Source of the DNA: Miltoncostaeaceae bacterium
GTDB lineage: Bacteria; Actinomycetota; Thermoleophilia; Miltoncostaeales; Miltoncostaeaceae
NCBI GenBank assembly: GCA_030598075.1
Contig: JAUVQP010000096.1
Location: 1-6,236 of the forward strand
Length of the DNA: 6,236 nt
Reading direction: 5' to 3'
Shown here one piece after another: positions 1 through 5,269 of this stretch (its first letter is position 1; every line of letters begins with the position of its first letter). Below the pieces are notes generated by a model that saw nothing but the letters and a program-made list of their open reading frames with translations, was not told the DNA's origin and ran no database searches. A program made the position numbers and the translations under genes.

Positions 1-130
1 GGAGCGGGCTCCCCGGAAGCGGGCGTCGGCGCCGGCTCCTTCGGGGGCGTGGGCTCGGATGCCTCCGCCGCGGGAGCGGGCTCCCCGGCAGCGGGCGTCG
101 GCGCCGGCTCCTTCGGGGGCGTGGGCTCGG
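1..130. repeat. 72-bp-period tandem direct repeat within the rpsB tail
   Basis: Positions 1-58 and 73-130 match with a single mismatch (A at 17, C at 89), giving a period of 72 bp or 24 codons. Read on the minus strand, the unit encodes a peptide built from EPTPPKEPAPTPA, then (A/S)GEPA, then APAAEAS. The second copy is cut by the left edge, so the total copy number cannot be known here. The period is a multiple of three, so unit gain or loss would keep the S2 frame. The mismatch changes one Ala to Ser. Confidence 0.9.
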
Positions 131-893
131 GCGAGCCCCCGTCAGCCCGTGCGTCGGCCTCGCCGGCCGGCGCTCCATCGCCCGAGGCCATCTCCTCGGC
201 GGTGACGGGCTCGGGCACCCGGCTCGCGCTGATGGCGTTCGAGAGCGCACCCATGATCAGCGCGCACGAGCGGATGGCGTCGTCGTTGCCGGGAATGACG
301 TACGTCACGTCGTCGGGGTCGCAGTTGGTGTCGACGAGGCCGATGAGCGGGATCCCGAGGCGGTTGGCCTCCCGAACGGCGATGTGCTCCCTGTTCAGGT
401 CCACGATGACGACGGCGTCGGGCAAACGCTCCATGCCCGATACGCCGCCGAGGTTGGTCTCCAGCTTCGCCAACTCACCCTCCCGCGAGAGCCGCTCACG
501 GGTGGGGAGCAGCTCGAGCTTCCCCTCCTTCTTGGAGGTGCGCAGTTCGTGCAGTCGCTTGATGCGCTTGCTGATCGTGCCCCAGTTCGTGAGCAAGCCA
601 CCAAGCCAACGGTGTGACACGTTGGGCATCCTGCAGCTCTCTGCACCCTCGCGAACGGCCTCCTGGCACTGCTTCTTGGTGCCGACGAACAGCACGATGC
701 CGCCCGACCGTGAGATGGAGCTGACAACGTCGCACGCCTCGTCCAACAACGCGCTCGTCTGCTGAAGGTCGATGATGTAGATGCCGCCGCGCTCACCGAA
801 GATGTAGCGCTTCATCTTCGGGTTCCACCGGCGGGTCTGGTGTCCGAAATGAACTCCGGACTCCAAGAGTTGCTTCATTGTGACGGAGGGCAC
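1..893 (-). CDS. rpsB: 30S ribosomal protein S2, partial at the 3' end, with a repetitive C-terminal tail
   Basis: S2 is a structural protein of the small ribosomal subunit, needed for binding of S1 or mRNA in many bacteria. The reading frame is open from a GTG at 893-891 to the left edge, giving at least 297 residues without a stop. Family motifs are clear: VTMKQLLESGVHFGHQTRRW and NPKMKRYIFGERGGIYIID near the N-terminus, then FVGTKKQ, HRWLGGLLTNWGTI, and the C-terminal signature IPLIGLVDTNCDPDDVTYV followed by IPGNDDAIRS. I chose GTG 893 over ATG 878 because a GAGGAG lies 5 nt upstream of the GTG and because relatives commonly start with a short segment ending VTM before KQLL. The conserved core ends near residue 226, close to the length of E. 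coli S2 (241). The 70 or so residues after it are a Pro/Ala/Glu-rich, probably disordered extension that includes a 24-residue repeat. The stop codon lies outside the window. Confidence 0.97.
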   Translation of the reverse strand, partial: MPSVTMKQLLESGVHFGHQTRRWNPKMKRYIFGERGGIYIIDLQQTSALLDEACDVVSSISRSGGIVLFVGTKKQCQEAVREGAESCRMPNVSHRWLGGLLTNWGTISKRIKRLHELRTSKKEGKLELLPTRERLSREGELAKLETNLGGVSGMERLPDAVVIVDLNREHIAVREANRLGIPLIGLVDTNCDPDDVTYVIPGNDDAIRSCALIMGALSNAISASRVPEPVTAEEMASGDGAPAGEADARADGGSPEPTPPKEPAPTPAAGEPAPAAEASEPTPPKEPAPTPASGEPA

Positions 894-1019
894 TGAGTCT
901 CCTCGGCGATTCGGTTGGGAACGTCGGCTCCGACGCGCGCCGGGTGGACCCACGGATTCCGTGAGCACCGTCACCGGGCGGGTACGCCGGGGATGGGGGA
1001 TCGGTCGAACTCGGCGATA
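894..1019 (-). other. 126-bp rluD-rpsB intergenic leader
   Basis: This is the longest non-coding gap in the window, lying between the rluD TAG (1022-1020) and the rpsB GTG. It probably carries the rpsB leader and perhaps a promoter. A short inverted repeat at 951-963 (CACGG, ATT, CCGTG) could form a 5-bp hairpin, but no T-run follows it. I found no convincing -35/-10 pair. A leader before rpsB is where S2 autoregulation acts in other bacteria, but no known S2-binding motif is recognised here. Confidence 0.4.
899..904 (-). promoter_or_regulatory. Shine-Dalgarno of rpsB (GAGGAG)
   Basis: GAGGAG on the minus strand is separated by five nucleotides (ACTCA) from the GTG at 893-891. It is the best ribosome binding site in the window and decides the rpsB start. 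The ATG at 878-876 is 20 nt from it and has no site of its own. Confidence 0.85.
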
Positions 1020-1958
1020 CTAGCGCGAGGGGCCCGCCGAGCGCGCTCGCGCGAGCGCATCGACGAGGTCCGACGGCAGCGGGCTGACCAAGGAGAGCTC
1101 CGCGCCGGTCTCGGGGTGCTCGAACCTCAGCGAGCTCGCGTGGAGGAACTGCCGGCCCACGCCGAGCGTGTCGGGGCGTCGGCAATAGGTGGGGTCGCCG
1201 GCCACGGGGTGGCCCGCGGCCTCCAGGTGGACGCGGATCTGATGAGTGCGTCCCGTCTCGAGGCGCGCCTCCAGCAACGAGAAGTCGCCGCAAACCTCGA
1301 GCCTGCGCAGGTGCGTGACGGAAGCCCGACCGGTCCCAAGGCGGGCCGTCATACGGCGGCGGGAGCGCGGGTCGCGCGCGATCGGCCGGTCGATCGTCAG
1401 GGCCGGTGGGGGCTCGCCGTGCACGAGGACCGTGTAGCGACGGTCGATCTCCCGCCGACGCAGCGCGGCCTGAATACGGCGATGAGACCGCGGGCTGCGC
1501 GCCACGATCAGCAGGCCGCTCGTGTCCCGGTCCAGCCGATGAACGATGCCGGGTCGCCGAGGATCGTCGCCGCCCGCGATGGAGCGGTCCAAGAGGCCAT
1601 GCACGAGCGTTCCGCTCTGATGGCCCGCGCTCGGGTGGGTGACGACGCCCGCGGGCTTGTCCACGACGATGAGGTGCTCGTCCTCGTAGACGACGCCGAG
1701 CGGCACGGCCTCGGGCGTGAGCGTCGAGCGAGGCGGCGGCGCGGGACGTACCCGCACGACGGAGTCCTCGCGCAGAAGGTGGCGCTTCCGCTCACGCTCA
1801 CCGTCCACGAGCACGCGGCCGGCCTCGATCAGGCGGGCGGCCTCGGCCCGGCTCCCGACCTCGGCGAGGGCCCCCACCACGGCGTCGAGGCGCTTCCCCG
1901 CGTCGTCGGGACCGACCCGGAACTCGACCTCACCCGCCTGACTCATCCTCTGGGACAT
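1020..1958 (-). CDS. rluD: RluA-family 23S rRNA pseudouridine synthase (RluD-like)
   Basis: This enzyme isomerises uridine to pseudouridine in large-subunit rRNA. The protein has 312 residues, normal for RluD. An S4-like RNA-binding domain covers about residues 20-70 (KRLDAVVGAL, then ARLIEAGRVLVDG). The catalytic domain follows: VVYEDEHLIVVDKPAGVVTH at 89-108, GTLVHGLL at 116-123, and the family signature GIVHRLDRDTSGLLIVA at 137-153, whose D143 is the catalytic aspartate. RRYTVLVHG (173-181) and LETGRTHQIRVHL (233-245) complete the fold, and PVAGDPTYC is at 251-259. The ATG at 1958 overlaps the end of lspA by 29 bp; ATG 1946 is an alternative giving 308 residues. Neither has a clear Shine-Dalgarno, so coupling to lspA translation is likely. 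lspA-rluD adjacency is common in Gram-positive bacteria. The exact uridine targets cannot be read from sequence. Confidence 0.95.
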   Translation of the reverse strand: MSQRMSQAGEVEFRVGPDDAGKRLDAVVGALAEVGSRAEAARLIEAGRVLVDGERERKRHLLREDSVVRVRPAPPPRSTLTPEAVPLGVVYEDEHLIVVDKPAGVVTHPSAGHQSGTLVHGLLDRSIAGGDDPRRPGIVHRLDRDTSGLLIVARSPRSHRRIQAALRRREIDRRYTVLVHGEPPPALTIDRPIARDPRSRRRMTARLGTGRASVTHLRRLEVCGDFSLLEARLETGRTHQIRVHLEAAGHPVAGDPTYCRRPDTLGVGRQFLHASSLRFEHPETGAELSLVSPLPSDLVDALARARSAGPSR

Positions 1959-2460
1959 CCCGTGTCAGGCCGAAGACGATCAGCGCCGCGCCGCTGACGA
2001 TCCCAATGTCGGCCACGTTGAAGGCGGGCCATCGCGCCGGGTCGAGAAAGTCCGTCACGGCACCGTGAAGCAAGCGGTCGATCAGATTGCCGAGCGATCC
2101 GCCGACCAGGAGCGCCGCGCCCGCGGCCACGATGACGTTCCGGTGGACGATGCCGGCGAGCGCGACGGCGATGGCGCAAAGCGCAAGGACGGTCAGGATC
2201 GCGACGGCGGTCTGGCGACCCGGGAAGAGGCCGAACGCGATGCCGTCGTTGGTGACCCGCGAGATGTCGAACCCGGGGACGACCTGGTGGGCGGAGCGCG
2301 GCTCGAGCGCCGCGCGAACGGTGATCTTGGTGACCTGGTCGAGCACCAACACCGCGACGGCCAGGATCGCGAAAACGCGCCAGCGTCGTCGGACCTCGCG
2401 CCGCTCCCGGCGCGCGATGGCGCGGAAGATCGCGTCGTGCTGCCCCGAGCCGGATCTCAC
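1930..2460 (-). CDS. lspA: Lipoprotein signal peptidase (signal peptidase II)
   Basis: LspA is an inner-membrane aspartyl protease that removes the signal peptide from lipidated prolipoproteins. The protein has 176 residues. Family motifs in order: DQVTK at 41-45 at the end of the first membrane segment (about 28-45), NDGIAFGLF at 71-79, GGSLGNLIDRL at 120-130 with catalytic D128, VTDFLD at 135-140, and WPAFNVADIGI at 144-154 with catalytic D151. Further hydrophobic segments lie at about 84-106, 108-127 and 150-165. The N-terminal 27 residues before the first helix are basic and longer than in typical LspA, but no internal ATG, GTG or TTG sits in a better place. The GTG start overlaps the yggU stop by 4 bp (GTGA), which supports both the start and translational coupling. 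Confidence 0.96.
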   Translation of the reverse strand: MRSGSGQHDAIFRAIARRERREVRRRWRVFAILAVAVLVLDQVTKITVRAALEPRSAHQVVPGFDISRVTNDGIAFGLFPGRQTAVAILTVLALCAIAVALAGIVHRNVIVAAGAALLVGGSLGNLIDRLLHGAVTDFLDPARWPAFNVADIGIVSGAALIVFGLTRDVPEDESGG

Positions 2461-2774
2461 GAAGCGTCGGCGCCGAACGCCTTGGCAAGCCGCGCCGCCA
2501 GCGCTGCGCTCTCACCGTCGACCTCGACCAGCTTGCGCGCGCCGGCGGAGCCCCGCCGAAGACGAGCCGCGGCCGGGCGAACGCCGGCGGCGTCGGCGAT
2601 GTAGGCACAGAGCGCCCGGTTCGACTGCCCCTTGTGGGGCGGTGCGGCGATTTGAACTCGGAGCAGTTCTCCGTACGGTCCCACCGCGCGGGTCGCACGA
2701 GAGCGGGGCACGGCCTTGACGGCGACGACCACCCCGCCGGGCCGAAGCGACAGCCATAGGGGCAGCTCGCTCAG
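2457..2774 (-). CDS. yggU: YggU/DUF167 family protein, probable CTG start
   Basis: This is a small conserved protein of unknown biochemical role. From CTG 2774 it has 105 residues. The family pattern is visible: a first strand VVVAVKAVPRSRA (about 15-27), LLRVQIAAPPHKGQSNRALC (37-56, equivalent to the usual P-x-x-G-x-A-N-x-x-L motif, here with Ser for Ala), and RRGSAGARKLVEVDG (73-87). No ATG exists in this frame. Residues PLWLSLRPGG before the first internal GTG (2732) align with the usual N-terminal 'P-x-x-dG' segment of the family, so the start should be upstream of that GTG. CTG 2774 gives a 4-bp CTGA overlap with the yggT stop, like the ATGA and GTGA joints elsewhere; ATT 2777 is another candidate. 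If GTG 2732 is used the protein is 91 residues. The stop overlaps lspA by 4 bp. Confidence 0.85.
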   Translation of the reverse strand: MSELPLWLSLRPGGVVVAVKAVPRSRATRAVGPYGELLRVQIAAPPHKGQSNRALCAYIADAAGVRPAAARLRRGSAGARKLVEVDGESAALAARLAKAFGADAS

Positions 2775-3043
2775 AATCCCTGGAGGATGTTGACCAAGAG
2801 GGACTGGACGATGACCAGCACGATGATCCCGAGAATCGGCGACAGATCGAACATGCCGAGTCGCGGAATGATCCGCCGGAAGATCCCCAGGTACCAGTCG
2901 GTGCTCTGGATGAAGAAGCCGTACACGGCCCGCGTCCATCCCGCTACCGGAGCCCGCGGGATGAACGACAACACGATCCGGATGAAGATGACCAGCAGAT
3001 AGACCGTGAACAGCGCGTTCACGTAGTTGATGACGCTGTCCAT
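2771..3043 (-). CDS. yggT: YggT family integral membrane protein
   Basis: This 90-residue protein has two hydrophobic segments, at about residues 7-27 (ALFTVYLLVIFIRIVLSFI) and 68-88 (SPILGIIVLVIVQSLLVNIL). A conserved amphipathic stretch between them contains STDWYLGIFRRIIPRLGMFD and then LSPI, the typical YggT pattern. Homologues in Bacillus (ylmG) and in cyanobacteria and plastids (YLMG) are linked to division or nucleoid and cell-shape functions; the molecular role is unsettled. An AAGGGG lies 4 nt before ATG 3043, which favours that start over the adjacent TTG at 3046. The family's usual place is after sepF. Here proC intervenes, and the gene after yggT is yggU rather than divIVA. Confidence 0.93.
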   Translation of the reverse strand: MDSVINYVNALFTVYLLVIFIRIVLSFIPRAPVAGWTRAVYGFFIQSTDWYLGIFRRIIPRLGMFDLSPILGIIVLVIVQSLLVNILQGF

Positions 3044-3047
3044 CAAA

Positions 3048-3053
3048 CCCCTT
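3048..3053 (-). promoter_or_regulatory. Shine-Dalgarno of yggT (AAGGGG)
   Basis: AAGGGG on the minus strand is spaced four nucleotides (TTTG) from the yggT ATG at 3043-3041. A real site here fits with yggT not overlapping proC; the two genes are 54 bp apart, so yggT needs independent initiation. Confidence 0.6.
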
Positions 3054-3065
3054 GGCGCGGAATGA

Positions 3066-3089
3066 GCGTGCGGCGCGCTGAACGCACGC
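3066..3089 (-). other. Inverted repeat in the proC-yggT spacer
   Basis: GCGTGCG at 3066-3072 is the reverse complement of CGCACGC at 3083-3089, with a 10-nt loop. It lies 8 bp after the proC stop and 22 bp before the yggT start. On the transcript it is followed by TCATTCC, not a T-run, so it is at best a weak terminator, an RNA-stability hairpin or a processing site. Confidence 0.35.
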
Positions 3090-3097
3090 CGCGCGTC

Positions 3098-3889
3098 TCA
3101 CAGTTCACCAGATCGCGCGGTCGCCGACATCACCGCCTCGGCGAGACGGACCCGCACCGCTCCACGCTCCAGTGTCTCGATGGCGGCGACCGTGGTGCCG
3201 CCGGGCGAGCTGACGCGGTGCCGAAGCGCCGCAGGATCCACGCCGCCCTCCAGGAGGGACGCCGTTCCCGCGATGACGGCCTGGACCATCGCCCGCGCGT
3301 CGGCGCGGCTGAGACCCGCGGCCACACCCCCCTCCTCGAGCGCCTCCGCGACGAGCGCCAAGATGCCCGGTCCGCTTCCGGCGAGCGCGGTGGCGGCGTC
3401 GAACAGGCGCTCGGGCAGCTCGATGACCGTTCCGAGGACGCCGAGGAACTGGCGGAGCGAGTCCTCCGCGGCCCCGTCCAGACCACGTGTCGCGAGCGCG
3501 ATGAGCCCGGCCCCGTGCCGCACCGCGAGATTGGGCATCAGACGGGCCGTCGCACGAGCCCCGGCGGCCTCAAGATCGTCCAGCGACCTGCCCGCCGCAA
3601 CCGAGGCGAGGACGGCGGTGTCGCGGAGTCCAGGCGAGAGAGACCGAAGTGCCGCGCCCAGGTCCGTCGGCTTCACGGCGACCACCACGAGGTCGCAGCT
3701 CGCCACGTCGGCCACCGTTCCCTCGCGCCCCCCCGTGTCGTCGATCGCGGCGCGGAGGGACGCGGGAACGACATCCGCCAAGACGAGCCGCTCGGCGAGC
3801 CCGGGATGGCCCGCGACGAGACCCGCGGCCAGGGCCCCGCCCATCGCCCCGCAGCCGACGATGCCGACGCTGTCGAAGCGGTCGGTCAT
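3098..3889 (-). CDS. proC: Pyrroline-5-carboxylate reductase
   Basis: ProC is the cytosolic enzyme that catalyses the last step of proline synthesis, reducing delta-1-pyrroline-5-carboxylate with NAD(P)H. From ATG 3889 it has 263 residues, normal for the family. The N-terminal Rossmann motif SVGIVGCGAMGGALAAGL is at 7-24. AVKP at 71-74 and SVAAG at 96-100 follow in the cofactor domain, and ARLMPN at 115-120 is the conserved domain junction. The C-terminal all-helical dimer domain holds ALAGSGPGILALVAEAL (168-184; most relatives have GSGPAY, here GSGPG) and the signature VSSPGGTTVAAIETLE (226-241). The ATG was chosen because it places the glycine motif at residue 9 onward, as in homologues. 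An upstream GTG at 3943 would add 18 basic residues. There is no Shine-Dalgarno, because a strong hairpin occupies that place. proC next to sepF is an arrangement I recall from cyanobacteria, less usual for Gram-positives. Confidence 0.96.
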   Translation of the reverse strand: MTDRFDSVGIVGCGAMGGALAAGLVAGHPGLAERLVLADVVPASLRAAIDDTGGREGTVADVASCDLVVVAVKPTDLGAALRSLSPGLRDTAVLASVAAGRSLDDLEAAGARATARLMPNLAVRHGAGLIALATRGLDGAAEDSLRQFLGVLGTVIELPERLFDAATALAGSGPGILALVAEALEEGGVAAGLSRADARAMVQAVIAGTASLLEGGVDPAALRHRVSSPGGTTVAAIETLERGAVRVRLAEAVMSATARSGEL

Positions 3890-3921
3890 CCGGCCACGCC
3901 GATGCGATCGGCGTGGCCGGA
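3889..3921 (-). promoter_or_regulatory. Perfect 15-bp-arm hairpin abutting the proC start codon
   Basis: Bases 3889-3903 and 3907-3921 are perfect reverse complements, arm TCCGGCCACGCCGAT on the minus strand, with a 3-nt loop at 3904-3906. The A of the proC ATG is the last base of the 3' arm, so the helix covers the whole ribosome-binding region and touches the start codon. No U-run follows, since coding sequence begins at once, so it is not a classical intrinsic terminator. Possible roles are a translational block, an attenuator, a DNA operator (the dyad is also perfect as DNA) or a dispersed palindromic repeat. The structure is directly visible; the role is inference. Confidence 0.75.
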
Positions 3922-3962
3922 GCTTGGAGCGAGCGGGAACCACGCGATCCGACGGGGTCGCA

Positions 3963-3976
3963 GCGCGCCGACGCGC
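3963..3976 (-). other. Small GC hairpin in the sepF-proC gap
   Basis: GCGCG at 3963-3967 pairs with CGCGC at 3972-3976 around a 4-nt loop, which on the transcript reads TCGG. It lies 28 bp after the sepF stop. It may stabilise or end the upstream transcript together with the larger hairpin at 3889-3921, but such short GC stems arise easily at this base composition. No promoter motif is seen in the rest of 3922-4004. Confidence 0.25.
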
Positions 3977-4004
3977 GGCTGAGCCGAGCCTTCTCCACTC
4001 CTCA

Positions 4005-4580
4005 TCAATACTGGTTGAAGAAGCCCTTCTCGAGGAGGCGAGCCTTCTCTTCGGCGGAGACCTCCACGTCGCGCGGCGTCAGCATGAAGACCTTGTCGGC
4101 GACGCGCTGCATGCCCCCGTCGAGCGCGTAGGTGAGCCCGCTGGAGAAGTCGATGAGGCGCTTGGCCAGATCGGAGTCGGCGCTCTGGAGATTCAGGATC
4201 ACCGGGACGCCGACCTTGAAGCGGTCGGCGATCTGCTGGGCGTCGTTGAAGTTCTTCGGCACGACGAGGTGGACCTCGGCGGGGCGTGACCGCGACTCGG
4301 CGACGCGAACCGGGCGCTTGCGGGCTGGAGCGGACTCGTCGGCGAAGATGTCGTCGAACTCGCTCTCGCGGCGGCGTGATCCCAGGCGACGCACGCTGGG
4401 ACGCTCGCGGTAGGAGCGCTCGAGCTCGTCCTCGGCGCTGGAGCGGCGGCCCCGGCCCCGGTCGGGCTCGTCGCCCTCCTCGTCCTCGTCCTCGTCGAAG
4501 TCGTCGTCGTAGTCGTCATCCTCGTCGGCCATGCCGAAGTACACGAGCGTGCGATGCCACAGCTCGGCCGGCGCCGCCAT
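4005..4580 (-). CDS. sepF: Cell division protein SepF
   Basis: SepF anchors FtsZ polymers to the membrane and organises the septal ring. The protein has 191 residues. Its short N-terminal segment MAAPAELWHRTLVYFGMADE (1-20) looks like the membrane-binding amphipathic helix. A highly acidic linker follows (about 19-39), then an Arg/Ser/Glu-rich linker to about residue 100. The conserved SepF (DUF552) core spans about 101-175, with VHLVVPKNFNDAQQIADRFK (103-122), GVPVILNLQ (124-132), LAKRLIDFSSGLTYALDGGM (138-157) and KVFMLTPRDVEVS (163-175). The tail ends GFFNQY, similar to actinobacterial SepF tails. ATG 4580 was chosen because it overlaps the yggS stop as TGATG and gives a normal N-terminus. 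An upstream in-frame start at 4706 would lie entirely inside yggS. This cluster often has SepF near ftsZ and divIVA; neither is in the window. Confidence 0.96.
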   Translation of the reverse strand: MAAPAELWHRTLVYFGMADEDDDYDDDFDEDEDEEGDEPDRGRGRRSSAEDELERSYRERPSVRRLGSRRRESEFDDIFADESAPARKRPVRVAESRSRPAEVHLVVPKNFNDAQQIADRFKVGVPVILNLQSADSDLAKRLIDFSSGLTYALDGGMQRVADKVFMLTPRDVEVSAEEKARLLEKGFFNQY

Positions 4581-5269
4581 CAGGAGCCCGCCCGCTCGAT
4601 GAGGCTCCGACCGACGCGGACGAGCGTCGCGCCCTCCTCCGCGGCCACCTCGTAGTCCTGACTGGATCCCATCGAGAGCTCCTCGAACCCGTGCCGACCG
4701 GCCCAACGGGACCGTAGGTGGTCGCGCAGATCGCGGACTGCGGCGAAGTGCCGCCGGTTGTCGTCGGGATCGGTCACCGCTGGGGGCATCGCCATGAGTC
4801 CGGCGACGATCACGTTCGGGTGATCCGAAACGTCCTGGATAAAGGCCGGAAGCTCGCCGGTCACGATACCACCTTTGGTGGGTTCATCCGCGACGTTCAC
4901 TTCGACAAGAACGCGCGTCGGCCCTTCCGCCCGCTTCGCGATCTCCGCGGCCAGCCGGAGCGAGTCGACCGAGTGGATAAGCCTCGACAGCAAGAGGACG
5001 TCGCGCACCTTGCGGCGCTGCAGATGGCCGATGAAGTCGAACGTCAGCGCATCGCCCACGACCTCGCGCTTGGCGACGAGGTCCTGCAGACGGTTCTCGC
5101 CGACGAGCGAGATCCCGGCCTCGACGAGCGTCGGGGCGTCCCTGGGCTCGATGTACTTGCCGGCCACCACGATCTCGACCGAGCCGACGCCACGGCCGGA
5201 CCGCCGCGCGGCGGCATCGACACGCTCGCGCATCTCCTCGTACGCCCGCCGCAGGCGCTCTGCGTTCAC
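4580..5269 (-). CDS. yggS: YggS/PROSC-family pyridoxal phosphate homeostasis protein
   Basis: This is a cytosolic PLP-binding protein with an alanine-racemase-like TIM-barrel fold and no known enzyme activity; it buffers PLP and affects amino-acid and keto-acid balance. It has 229 residues, normal length. The PLP-binding lysine is expected at K38 in VEIVVAGKYI (31-40; most relatives have VSK). Other landmarks are LVGENRLQDL (55-64), IGHLQRRKVRDV (80-91; the common HxLQxNK motif has Arg in place of Asn), SVDS (100-103), VEVNVADEPTKGG (122-134), GLMAMPP (157-163), LSMGSSQDYEVAAEEGATLV (198-217) and the phosphate-binding RVGRSLI (218-224). The GTG start overlaps the pgeF stop as GTGA. Its position between pgeF and sepF matches ylmE in Bacillus and many actinobacteria. 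Confidence 0.95.
   Translation of the reverse strand: MNAERLRRAYEEMRERVDAAARRSGRGVGSVEIVVAGKYIEPRDAPTLVEAGISLVGENRLQDLVAKREVVGDALTFDFIGHLQRRKVRDVLLLSRLIHSVDSLRLAAEIAKRAEGPTRVLVEVNVADEPTKGGIVTGELPAFIQDVSDHPNVIVAGLMAMPPAVTDPDDNRRHFAAVRDLRDHLRSRWAGRHGFEELSMGSSQDYEVAAEEGATLVRVGRSLIERAGS

Noticed and set aside
49..765. Plus-strand open frame of 238 codons
   Set aside because: It is antisense to rpsB, whose full S2 signature is on the minus strand. Its protein is low-complexity Ser/Ala/Gly with no family motif, as expected from high-GC shadow frames.
876..878. ATG as the rpsB start
   Set aside because: It has no Shine-Dalgarno at proper spacing. The GTG at 891-893 has GAGGAG 5 nt upstream and adds the usual short N-terminal segment.
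951..963. Intrinsic terminator after rluD
   Set aside because: The stem is only 5 bp and no T-run follows on the transcript strand.
915..1997. Plus-strand open frame of 360 codons
   Set aside because: It is antisense to rluD, in which S4 and HRLDRDTSG motifs are clear; the plus-strand product is Arg-rich and unlike any family I know.
1943..2698. Minus-strand frame of 251 codons across lspA and yggU
   Set aside because: It is out of frame with both recognised genes and encodes an Arg/Pro-rich product without motifs.
2512..2757. ATG-started frame inside yggU, which could be taken as the gene after yggT
   Set aside because: The ATG is in a different frame from the DUF167 motif KGQSNRAL, so it does not start yggU. 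The product is Arg-rich with no family features.
3890..3943. GTG 3943 as the proC start
   Set aside because: It would add 18 basic residues before the Rossmann motif, unlike the family, and has no good Shine-Dalgarno. It is kept only as an alternative in the hairpin discussion.
3062..4289. Long overlapping plus-strand frames (3062-3982 and 3180-4289)
   Set aside because: Both lie opposite proC and sepF with recognisable motifs on the minus strand. Long antisense frames are common at this GC content.
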